This document shows positions 41,872 through 49,824 of a DNA stretch of 64,000 nucleotides, piece by piece; position 1 is the first letter of the stretch; every line of letters begins with the position of its first letter. The stretch is from Actinoplanes sp. NBRC 103695. GTDB lineage: Bacteria; Actinomycetota; Actinomycetes; Mycobacteriales; Micromonosporaceae. The position numbers were made by a program, and so were the translations under genes. The DNA lies in assembly GCF_030269485.1 (NCBI RefSeq), contig NZ_BSTL01000009.1, positions 124,001 through 188,000 of the forward strand, given 5' to 3'. Below the pieces are notes generated by a model. That model ran no database searches. It was not told where the DNA came from and saw nothing but the letters and a program-made list of their open reading frames with translations.

Positions 41872-42618
41872 ATGGAGATCTTCAAGGCGTCCCGGCTGAT
41901 CCTCGGCACCGGCGGGGCGCGCAGCCTGAGCGAGCTCGAGGCCGCGATCGAGGCGTCCGGCACCGACCTGGTCACCGTCGCGCTGCGGCGGATCGACGCG
42001 GCCGGGCCGGGGCTGCTGCCGATGCTGGACCGCTGCAAGGTGCGGGCGCTGCCGAACACGGCCGGGTGCTACACGGCGGCGGACGCGGTCAAGACGGCGC
42101 GGCTGGCGCGGGCGGCGTTCGAGACCGACCTGATCAAGCTGGAGGTGATCGGCGACGACCGGACCCTGCTGCCCGACGCGGTGGAACTGCTGCAGGCGGC
42201 GGAAACGCTGGTGGCGGAGGGGTTCACGGTGCTGCCGTACACCAACGACGACCCGATCCTGGCCCGCCGGCTGGAGGCGGTGGGATGCGCGGCGGTGATG
42301 CCGGCCGGGTCGCCCATCGGCTCGGGGCTGGGCATCTCCAACCCGCACCACATCCGGCTGATCCGGCAGAACGTCGAGGTGCCGGTGATCCTGGACGCCG
42401 GCATCGGCACCGCCTCGGACGCGGCGCAAGCCATGGAACTGGGCTGTGACGGGGTGCTGGTCGCCAGCGCGATCACCCGGGCCGAGAACCCCGCCCGGAT
42501 GGCGGCGGCGATGCGGCACGCGGTCGAGGCGGGGCGGCTGGCGCACGGGGCGGGGCGGATCGCGCGGCGTTTCCACGCGGTCGCCTCCACCTCGGACAGC
42601 GGGAAGCCGTCGTGGTGA
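41872..42618 (+). CDS. thiG: Thiazole synthase ThiG
   Basis: Builds the thiazole phosphate from deoxyxylulose phosphate, dehydroglycine and ThiS thiocarboxylate. K89 in DLIKLEVIGD is the expected Schiff-base lysine. The 248-residue product also has LPNTAGCYTAADAV and VMPAGSPIGSGLGI, typical of the family. Starts one base after thiS. Confidence 0.95.
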   Translation: MEIFKASRLILGTGGARSLSELEAAIEASGTDLVTVALRRIDAAGPGLLPMLDRCKVRALPNTAGCYTAADAVKTARLARAAFETDLIKLEVIGDDRTLLPDAVELLQAAETLVAEGFTVLPYTNDDPILARRLEAVGCAAVMPAGSPIGSGLGISNPHHIRLIRQNVEVPVILDAGIGTASDAAQAMELGCDGVLVASAITRAENPARMAAAMRHAVEAGRLAHGAGRIARRFHAVASTSDSGKPSW

Positions 42619-43244
42619 CACCGGCCGGGCTCGTCGTGCTCACCGACCGGCGGTCCGCCGCCGGGCCGCTTCGCACGGTGGTCCAGCAGGCCGTCGAGGG
42701 TGGCGCCGGGTGGGTGATCCTGCGGGAGCGCGATCTCGGGTACGCCGAACGCCGCGCGCTCGCCGACAGCCTCCGCGAGCTGCTGCCGCCGGGACGGTTG
42801 ATCGTCGCCGGGCCCGACCCGCTCGGGGGTGACGCCGTGCATCTGGCGGCGCGCGACCCGCTGCCGTCGCCCGGTGTGAGCCTGATCGGCCGGTCGTGCC
42901 ACTCGCTGTCCGAGATCCGCGGGCTGTCCACCGAGGACTATGTGACGTTGTCGCCGATCTTCGCCACCGACTCGAAGCCGGGCTACGGTCCGCCGCTCGG
43001 CGCCGCCGGGGCGGGACGGCTGAGCGGCGGGATGCGCTGGCTGGCGCTGGGCGGGGTCACGACCGCAGAGGACGTCCGGTCCTGCCTGGCCGCGGGCGCC
43101 GACGGGGTGGCCGTGATGGGTGCGGTGATGACGGCGCCCGACCCGCGCGCGGTCGCGGAGGCGCTGACCTCGGCGCTTCCTATGGGTAAGCAGAGCAAAG
43201 CGGCCGTGGGCGGCGACCGGCCCGCCGGCGGGGGTGTGCGATGA
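42612..43244 (+). CDS. Second ThiE/TenI-like protein
   Basis: A 210-residue TIM-barrel protein of the ThiE/TenI family, more diverged than the thiE at 39824. It keeps LVVLTDRR, VILRERDL, LSPIFATDSKPGYGPPLG and the ALGGVTTAEDVRSCLAAGADGVAV phosphate site, but lacks the NDR-type motif. TenI proteins aromatise the thiazole; this or a redundant synthase role is possible. The C-terminus contains one LPMGKQSKA repeat (residues 189-197) and then a glycine-rich end. GTG 42612 or 42615 overlaps the thiG stop. Confidence 0.75.
   Translation: MVTPAGLVVLTDRRSAAGPLRTVVQQAVEGGAGWVILRERDLGYAERRALADSLRELLPPGRLIVAGPDPLGGDAVHLAARDPLPSPGVSLIGRSCHSLSEIRGLSTEDYVTLSPIFATDSKPGYGPPLGAAGAGRLSGGMRWLALGGVTTAEDVRSCLAAGADGVAVMGAVMTAPDPRAVAEALTSALPMGKQSKAAVGGDRPAGGGVR
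43174..43202 (+). repeat. Copy of the 27-bp coding repeat in the second thiE-like gene
   Basis: Begins CGCTTCCTATGGG and ends AGCAAAGCG, identical to the second thiO copy over its length, and read in the same frame (LPMGKQSKA). Confidence 0.88.
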
Positions 43245-43993
43245 CGCCGCGGGTGGTGTTGACGATCGCGGGGTCGGACTCGGGCGGCGGGGCCGGGATT
43301 CAGGCCGACCTCAAGACGTTCGCGGCGCTGGGGGTCTACGGGGTCTCGGTCGTCACGGCCGTCACGGCGCAGAACACCACCGGGGTGACCGGGGTGCATG
43401 CGGTGCCGGCCGAGATGGTGGGGGCGCAGCTCGATGCGGTGCTGGACGACTTCGAGGTGGCGGCGGTCAAGGTCGGGATGATCCCGGATCGGGAGGTGGC
43501 GCTCGCGGTTGCCGGGCGGGTCTCGCGGTTGCCGAACCTGGTCGTGGATCCGGTGCTGGTCGCCACCTCCGGCAGCCGGTTGTCCGCCGTTGCTTCTGTC
43601 CGGCCTTTACTGGCGTACCCGAGCATTTTGACGCCCAACCGGCGCGAAGCCGCAGCGCTGCTCGAAGCGTCACCACCGACCGGGGTCGCGGAGATGGCCG
43701 AGGCCCTGGCCGGGCTCGGGGCCGGCTCCGTCGTGGTGACCGGCAGCGAGAGCGCCGTGGACGTGCTGCACCACGACGGGGTGACGACGGTTCTCGACGG
43801 CGTGCCCGTGGAGACCACCAACAACCACGGATCGGGGTGCACGTTTTCGTCCGCGATCGCGGTGCGGCTTGCGCTGGGTGACGAGGTGCCGGTTGCGGTA
43901 CGTGCGGCCAAGGCCTACGTCGCGAATGCGCTGCGTGGTGGGCGGCATTGGAAGCTCGGCTCCGGGCCGGGGCCGCTGAACCACTTCGCGTAG
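43241..43993 (+). CDS. thiD: Hydroxymethylpyrimidine (phosphate) kinase
   Basis: Phosphorylates HMP and HMP phosphate to give the pyrimidine substrate of ThiE. The 250-residue ribokinase-fold protein starts MTPRVVLTIAGSDSGGGAGI and has the anion-hole motif NNHGSGCTFSSAIA with catalytic Asp replaced by the ThiD-type Cys. The ATG overlaps the preceding stop by 4 bases. Confidence 0.94.
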   Translation: MTPRVVLTIAGSDSGGGAGIQADLKTFAALGVYGVSVVTAVTAQNTTGVTGVHAVPAEMVGAQLDAVLDDFEVAAVKVGMIPDREVALAVAGRVSRLPNLVVDPVLVATSGSRLSAVASVRPLLAYPSILTPNRREAAALLEASPPTGVAEMAEALAGLGAGSVVVTGSESAVDVLHHDGVTTVLDGVPVETTNNHGSGCTFSSAIAVRLALGDEVPVAVRAAKAYVANALRGGRHWKLGSGPGPLNHFA

Positions 43994-44060
43994 TCGGAAC
44001 GCTCCTTTCTGGAGACTTTGCGTCCTAGTGATGACCGGTTTATGACGAAAGGGGAGGAAA

Positions 44061-45599
44061 GTGCGACGGAAGGTGTACGAGCAAGGAGTGCCGTTCGCAG
44101 AGGTCGAGCTGAGCGGGGACAACCCGCCGGTGCGGCTCTACGACACGTCCGGGCCGGGCAGTGACCCGTTGAAGGGCCTGCCCGGACTGCGGGCGGACTG
44201 GATCGGGACGCGCGGCGGCGGCAAAATCACGCAGCTGGCGTGTGCGCGGGCCGGCATCGTGACGCCGGAGATGGAGTTCGTGGCGATCCGCGAGAACATG
44301 GACGCCTCGGTGGTGCGCGACGAGATCGCGGCCGGGCGTGCCGTGCTGCCGGTCAACGTCAACCACCCGGAGAGCGAGCCGATGATCATCGGGTCGCGGT
44401 TCCTGGTCAAGGTCAACGCCAACATCGGCACCTCGGCGGTGAGCTCGTCGGTCGCCGAGGAGGTCGACAAGCTGACCTGGGCCACCCGGTGGGGCGCCGA
44501 CACCGTGATGGACCTGTCCACCGGCAAGCGCATCCACGAGACCCGCGAGGCGATCCTGCGCAACTCGCCGGTGCCGATCGGGACCGTGCCGATCTACCAG
44601 GCCCTGGAGAAGGCCGGCGGCGACCCGGTCAAGCTGACCTGGGAGATGTTCCGGGACACCGTGATCGAACAGGCCGAACAGGGCGTCGACTACATGACCG
44701 TGCACGCGGGCGTACGGCTGGCGCACGTGCCGCTGACCGCCGGCCGGGTCACCGGGATCGTCTCCCGCGGCGGATCGATCATGGCCGCCTGGTGCCTCGC
44801 CCACCACCGGGAGAACTTCCTGTACGAGAACTACGCCGAACTGTGCGAGATCTTCGCCCGGTACGACATCACGTTCTCCCTCGGCGACGGCCTGCGCCCC
44901 GGATCCATCGCCGACGCCAACGACGCCGCCCAGTTCGCCGAGCTGCGGACCCTGGGCGAGCTGACCCACGTGGCCTGGGAATACGACGTGCAGGTCATGG
45001 TCGAAGGGCCGGGCCACGTGCCGATGCACAAGATCAAGGAGAACGTGGACCTGCAGCAGGAACTGTGCGACGGTGCGCCGTTCTACACCCTCGGGCCGCT
45101 CACCACCGACGTGGCGCCCGCCTACGACCACATCACCTCGGCGATCGGCGCCGCGATGATCGGCATGTTCGGCACCGCGATGCTCTGCTACGTCACCCCC
45201 AAGGAACACCTCGGGCTGCCCGACCGGGACGACGTGAAAGCCGGGGTGATCGCCTACAAGATCGCGGCGCACGCGGCCGACCTGGCCAAAGGACACCCCG
45301 GCGCGCAGGCCTGGGACGACGCCCTGTCCAAGGCCCGCTTCGAGTTCCGCTGGGAGGACCAGTTCAACCTGTCGCTCGACCCCGAGACGGCACGGAGCTA
45401 CCACGACGCCACGCTGCCCGCCGAACCCGCCAAGACCGCGCACTTCTGCTCCATGTGCGGGCCCAAGTTCTGCTCGATGCGGATCAGTCAAGATCTGCAG
45501 GCGTACGCGGAGCAGGGCATGCGTGCCAAGAGCGAGGAGTTCCGTGCCGCCGGGGCCTCGGTCTACCAGATCTCGTCGACGGGTGGTCAGAGCACGTAG
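44061..45599 (+). CDS. thiC: Phosphomethylpyrimidine synthase ThiC
   Basis: Radical-SAM enzyme that converts aminoimidazole ribotide to HMP phosphate. The unusual C-terminal cluster motif is C463-x2-C466-x4-C471 (FCSMCGPKFCSM). The product has 512 residues, shorter than the 590-residue B. subtilis form because the N-terminal ThiC-associated part is short; an in-frame TGA at 44043 fixes the start at GTG 44061 behind GGGGAGG. Last gene of the thi operon. Confidence 0.96.
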   Translation: MRRKVYEQGVPFAEVELSGDNPPVRLYDTSGPGSDPLKGLPGLRADWIGTRGGGKITQLACARAGIVTPEMEFVAIRENMDASVVRDEIAAGRAVLPVNVNHPESEPMIIGSRFLVKVNANIGTSAVSSSVAEEVDKLTWATRWGADTVMDLSTGKRIHETREAILRNSPVPIGTVPIYQALEKAGGDPVKLTWEMFRDTVIEQAEQGVDYMTVHAGVRLAHVPLTAGRVTGIVSRGGSIMAAWCLAHHRENFLYENYAELCEIFARYDITFSLGDGLRPGSIADANDAAQFAELRTLGELTHVAWEYDVQVMVEGPGHVPMHKIKENVDLQQELCDGAPFYTLGPLTTDVAPAYDHITSAIGAAMIGMFGTAMLCYVTPKEHLGLPDRDDVKAGVIAYKIAAHAADLAKGHPGAQAWDDALSKARFEFRWEDQFNLSLDPETARSYHDATLPAEPAKTAHFCSMCGPKFCSMRISQDLQAYAEQGMRAKSEEFRAAGASVYQISSTGGQST

Positions 45600-45616
45600 A
45601 ACGTCACGCTGTGGGC

Positions 45617-47371
45617 TTACTCGTCGCCCAGTTTGCTGACCCAGTCCACGTACTCGTCGTCCTTGGCCTGCTTCTTGGACTTCTTCTCCGGGGCCGGATT
45701 CACCGACAGGGGCGGGGAGGAAGGCTCCGGCTGGGCGATCGGTGCGGAGATGGCCTCCGGCTCGGGTACGAGCGGAGTGCCTCGGAGCGTGTCCGGGGTG
45801 GCGTCCCTGTTGACCGGGCGAAGCTGGGGGCGCAGGGCCTCGGGCGGGATCTCCGGCAGCGCGGGAGCGGGGACGTAGGGCGGGGTGCTCGGCTCGCTTG
45901 CGGCGGCTCGGCGGCCTCGGCGTGGGCGTTCGCTGGCGCCTCGCCCGGGTGCGGCTTCGGTCTGATCGTCGCCCGGGGCGCCTCGGCGTCCAGGTGCGTT
46001 TTCAGTCTGTGGCGCGCGGCCTCGCCGGCCCCTCGGCGGGGCCGCGCTTCGCGCCGCGCCGCCCTGTGGCCGGGGTGCTTCCGCACCCAACCCGGCTCGG
46101 GGCGGCGCCTCCGCACCTGCTCCGCCGCGGGGCGCGGGGGCGCCCGCGGGGACGAAGGCGTCGAACGTCGGCGGTTCGTGGGCCGGCAACTCGCCGGTCG
46201 GGGCGTTGCCGGGGCGTCGCGGATCGGTCGCTCCGGCAGAAGCGCCGCCGTGCTCGTCCACACCGGACATTCCTGATTTGTCGCTGGATTTCGGCTTGCG
46301 CGAGAAGGGTCCGCGACGGGCCGGGCGCTCCGGCTGGTCGGCGGGTCCGTCGGCCGAGGCGTGGGCCGGTGCGGAAAGCGCGCTCGGCGGCGGCGAATGC
46401 TGGACGGGAATGCCGGCGGTGGGCTCGTCGTCGCCCGCGTGGCGCGGGCGGGGCGCGGAGGTCTCGGTGTCGTCGGCGTGGCGGGCGGCGGCGGTGGCCG
46501 GGTCGTCCTCGTCGGCCAGGTCGTCGGGGCCGCGGCGGATGACCGCGGCCAGCACCGAGCCGAGCACACCCGCGCCGGTGGCCGTCATCGCCGCCCAGTA
46601 GGGCACGACCTGGTAGCGGTCGGCGCCCGCGCCGGGGCCGGCGATCAGGTAGGACAGCGTGAGCAGCGCGGGACCGGGCAGGCCGGCCAAGGCGATCGTC
46701 AGGATGGGCAGTTCGCGGCGGCGGGCGGCGTACCCGAGAATGGCCCCGGTGATCAACGCCAGAGCCGGCATCGTGAAGAGCGCGGTCCGCTGCGTCAGCG
46801 CGGGGGAGAGATAGCCGGCGTCGAAGACGCCGAGGCGGACCGCGGGGAGCGGGTCGTCCGGGCCGAGGGACGGCGCCACCGAGAGCAGGGCCAGCGCCCA
46901 GACCGCGATGCCGGTCACCGTCAGGCTGCGGCGGGCGATCAGCTGGGTGAGCACGGCGTACGCGGCGAAGATGCCCGCCGCCGCGCCCAGCGTCGCGCAG
47001 ATGCCGATCACGAAGACCGGGTGCACGCCGTCGACCCGGGCGGTGCGCGCCGGCTGCATGGTGAGTGGCACGACCAGCGCCGCGCCCAGGCCCGCGGCCA
47101 GGGACAACGCCACGAACGTGCCCGCGGTCGCGGGTGCCTTCCACCGGTCGCGCAGCCAGCGTCCGGCCAGGCCGCCGATCACCGCCGCGGTCATCGCGAA
47201 CCAGGCCACCCAGGCGAGCTGTGCGGTCCACTGGTCGCGCCCGGCCACGTCGACGACCCTGGTCAGGCGCAGGATGCCCAGGCCGTACGCCAGACCGAGC
47301 TGACTGGCACCGGCGAGAGCGGCGACGCCCAGCGTCGTGCCGAGCAGCTTGGCCCAGGTCCGAAATGCCAT
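45617..47371 (-). CDS. Polytopic membrane protein with disordered tail
   Basis: A 584-residue protein of unknown function. Residues 1-290 hold about nine or ten membrane segments (for example WVAWFAMTAAVIGGLAG and VWALALLSVAPSL). Residues 290-565 are proline-, alanine- and arginine-rich and probably disordered and cytoplasmic. The extreme C-terminus, DDEYVDWVSKLGDE, is aromatic and acidic and looks like a short binding motif. It converges with thiC (17-base gap) and lies in tandem behind the ABC ATPase on the same strand. TACCGT sits 7 bases before the ATG, consistent with a leaderless start. Confidence 0.7.
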   Translation of the reverse strand: MAFRTWAKLLGTTLGVAALAGASQLGLAYGLGILRLTRVVDVAGRDQWTAQLAWVAWFAMTAAVIGGLAGRWLRDRWKAPATAGTFVALSLAAGLGAALVVPLTMQPARTARVDGVHPVFVIGICATLGAAAGIFAAYAVLTQLIARRSLTVTGIAVWALALLSVAPSLGPDDPLPAVRLGVFDAGYLSPALTQRTALFTMPALALITGAILGYAARRRELPILTIALAGLPGPALLTLSYLIAGPGAGADRYQVVPYWAAMTATGAGVLGSVLAAVIRRGPDDLADEDDPATAAARHADDTETSAPRPRHAGDDEPTAGIPVQHSPPPSALSAPAHASADGPADQPERPARRGPFSRKPKSSDKSGMSGVDEHGGASAGATDPRRPGNAPTGELPAHEPPTFDAFVPAGAPAPRGGAGAEAPPRAGLGAEAPRPQGGAARSAAPPRGRRGRAPQTENAPGRRGAPGDDQTEAAPGRGASERPRRGRRAAASEPSTPPYVPAPALPEIPPEALRPQLRPVNRDATPDTLRGTPLVPEPEAISAPIAQPEPSSPPLSVNPAPEKKSKKQAKDDEYVDWVSKLGDE

Positions 47372-47441
47372 GCGCGCACGGTACGGAATGGGCCCCGTCG
47401 ATCGCCAGTCGAGGGTGGCTACTTAAGGAGCCGGAAAGCCT

Positions 47442-48191
47442 TCACGTCATCAGCAGTTCGTGCAGGTCCGCGCTGGCCCGGGCGACCTCTTCCAGGTGCG
47501 CCGTCCGGCCCAGCGTGCGTGGCCTGGGGATCTTGATCTCCAGGATCTCGCGGATCCGGCCGGGTCGCGGGCTGAGCACGACCACGCGATCGGCCAGGAG
47601 TACCGCCTCGTCGATCGAATGGGTGACGAAGACCGTGGTCGCGTTGTTCTCCATATGAAGTTTCTGCAGCTCGCCGGCGAGTTCCTCACGGGTGAGGGCG
47701 TCGAGCGCGGAAAACGGCTCGTCCATCAGCATCACGCGCGGATTGGTGATCAGCGACCGGCAGAGCGCGACCCGCTGCTGCATGCCGCCGGAGAGCTCGT
47801 GCGGCATTTTCCGTTCGAAGCCGGTCAGCCCGGTCAGCTCCAGCAGCTCGTTCGCCCGGGCGCGGTGCTCGGCGGGCCGCCAGCCGTAGATCTTGACCGG
47901 CAGCAGCACGTTGTCCAGCACCGTGCTCCACGGCAGCAGGGCCGGCCGCTGGAACATCATCGAGACGTCGCGGCGGGGCCGGTTAACCGGCTCGCCGTCG
48001 ATCCGCACCTCGCCGCCGCCGGAGGGCAGCAGCCCGGCGATGATCCGCAGCATCGTGGACTTGCCGCAGCCGGACCGGCCGAGGACGGCGACGAACTCGC
48101 CGTCGCCGACCTCGAGGTTGATGTCCCGGAGCGCCTCGACGGCGCCGGACTTCGTGGCGAACGAACGGGACACACCGGACAGACGGATCAT
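47442..48191 (-). CDS. ABC transporter ATPase, nitrate/sulfonate/taurine type
   Basis: A 249-residue importer ATPase of the NrtD/SsuB/TauB group. Walker A GRSGCGKST is at 38-46, the Q-loop region MMFQRPALLPWSTVLDNV is characteristic of this group, then ELSGGMQQRVALCRSL, VMLMDEPFSALD and the H-loop in FVTHSIDEA. No permease of the matching type lies nearby; the neighbouring lipoprotein belongs to a different transporter class. Confidence 0.88.
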   Translation of the reverse strand: MIRLSGVSRSFATKSGAVEALRDINLEVGDGEFVAVLGRSGCGKSTMLRIIAGLLPSGGGEVRIDGEPVNRPRRDVSMMFQRPALLPWSTVLDNVLLPVKIYGWRPAEHRARANELLELTGLTGFERKMPHELSGGMQQRVALCRSLITNPRVMLMDEPFSALDALTREELAGELQKLHMENNATTVFVTHSIDEAVLLADRVVVLSPRPGRIREILEIKIPRPRTLGRTAHLEEVARASADLHELLMT

Positions 48192-48210
48192 CGTCGTGTT
48201 CCGCGGGGGA

Positions 48211-49371
48211 TCAGCTGGCCAGGCGCCAGCGACCGCTGCGCGCCTTCAGCAGGGTAAGCGCCTGGGGCATCAGTCCGGAGTGGTTGTCCGGCGTGATCCG
48301 GATCGCCCCGGACATGCCGTCCAGCTGGGTGGTCTCGATCGCGTCGCGCAGAGCCGGCCGTGCGGTGCCGTTCCGGGCGATCGCGTCGGCCAGCACGCTG
48401 ATCGCGTCGGCGGCCAGCGAGGCCACCCCGGAGTACGTGCCGTAGCGCGAGGTGTAGTCCCGGAACCACTGCTTGCGGGCCGCCTTGGCCGGGGTGGTCG
48501 CGATGACGTCGTCGATCGCCAGCGTCTGGGTGAACACCATGGTGGCGTCCTCCGAGGCGACGGCCGCCTCGCGCGGGATGAACAGGTCGCCCGCCGCGGC
48601 GGCGTCGTAGTACGTCTTGCCCTTGAACCCGGCCGCCGCGGCGCTGGTCGCGGCGAGCCCGGCCAGGTCGGGGCCGACCAGGTAGAGCAGCGCGTCCGGC
48701 TTGCTGTCGGCGAGCGTGCCCACCGCCTGGGTGATGTCGGTGGCGGTGGCCTTGACCTCCGTGATGCTGGGGATCTGCAGGCCGGCCTTGACGGCCTCCG
48801 CCTCGAAGGCGAGCTTGGCGCCCTTGCCGTACAGGTCGTCGGTGTGCAGCACGCCGACCCGCTTGATCTCGGCGGCCTTCATCGCGGTGGCCAGCGCGGC
48901 GGCGCTGTCCGGCGAGTTCGGACCGATCTTGAAGATGAACCGGCGCTCGTTCAGCGGGGCCGCGACCTCGTTCGCCGGCGCCAGCGCGATGGTGGGCAGC
49001 TGCTTGTCGTTGATCGTCTTGGCGGCGCCGGTCACGCACTGGCTGCAGTAACCGGTGATCACCGCGGCGACCGACGGGTTGTCCGCGAACGAGCTGAGGT
49101 TGCGCAGCGAGACGGTCGCGTCGCTGCGGTTGTCCAGGATGTTCAGCCGCAGCCGCCGGTTGCCCAGCAGACCGGAGGCGTTGACCTGGTCGACGCGCAA
49201 CTGGAGGGCGCGGCCGTACGCGGCGTCGGTCGGCGAGCTGGCGGCCAGGTCGGCGCCGATCACCACGTCGGTCAGGGCCGCCGCGTCGTCGTCCGACGAG
49301 CACCCGGCCAGCCCGGTGGTGAGCAGGGCCGCGACCGCCAGGGCGGTCGAGGCGCGACGGGGGAACCTCAC
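48211..49371 (-). CDS. Substrate-binding lipoprotein, branched-chain amino acid type
   Basis: A 386-residue lipoprotein with a basic start, a hydrophobic stretch and the lipobox LAGC (C24). The mature part has the type I periplasmic fold of the Leu/Ile/Val and amide/urea binding family (Peripla_BP_6): DVVIGADLAA, VAAVITGYCSQC, VGVLHTDDLYGKG. It lies 19 bases before the ATPase gene, so the two are likely cotranscribed. Cysteines in GYCSQCV are an unusual pair near the ligand cleft. Confidence 0.85.
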   Translation of the reverse strand: MRFPRRASTALAVAALLTTGLAGCSSDDDAAALTDVVIGADLAASSPTDAAYGRALQLRVDQVNASGLLGNRRLRLNILDNRSDATVSLRNLSSFADNPSVAAVITGYCSQCVTGAAKTINDKQLPTIALAPANEVAAPLNERRFIFKIGPNSPDSAAALATAMKAAEIKRVGVLHTDDLYGKGAKLAFEAEAVKAGLQIPSITEVKATATDITQAVGTLADSKPDALLYLVGPDLAGLAATSAAAAGFKGKTYYDAAAAGDLFIPREAAVASEDATMVFTQTLAIDDVIATTPAKAARKQWFRDYTSRYGTYSGVASLAADAISVLADAIARNGTARPALRDAIETTQLDGMSGAIRITPDNHSGLMPQALTLLKARSGRWRLAS

Positions 49372-49824
49372 TGCGGGTGCCTCCTAAGGGGGATGTCCAC
49401 ATCGCGACGTTGTCCGCAATGGACCGCACGCACACGGACACCACGTCCGTCCGATCGCGAGAAACCTTGCCAACGTGAAGGTTCCTAGGTCAAGCCGCCC
49501 CGTCACGGGGAGCGAGACAAAGATCTCACATAGTGGTTGGAATCTTGAGGCACATGCGTTACCGCTTGCGCACTTACCGTTGTCAAGGTCATATTCGTGC
49601 ACGTCAAAGCGCGGGTTTCACCAGCGTACTCACAGAACGCATGTTTGCCATTCCACAACGTAGGACGTTTCCGGTCATGACCAGACTTCCCAAACGTATT
49701 GCGAGTCTGATGAAATCGCGGCCGTGCCGCGTGTTGCACGTACCTGTCCGCAGCCGCCGGAAAGGCCCGGGCCGCAGGCGCCGGGTGGGCGAAGTGCTGC
49801 GGGGATGATCAGCGAGGAGATGTC
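49372..49824. promoter_or_regulatory. Divergent intergenic region with lower GC
   Basis: About 450 bases separate the lipoprotein gene and the conservon. The stretch 49480-49700 is clearly richer in A and T than its surroundings. A candidate conservon promoter is TTGCGC (49566-49571), 18 bp, CATATT (49590-49595). Open frames here have atypical codons and are not supported. Confidence 0.4.

Noticed and set aside
49533..49808. A 91-codon frame in the divergent region before the conservon
   Set aside because: It lies in AT-richer promoter DNA, and its arginine-rich product has no recognisable feature or ribosome binding site.
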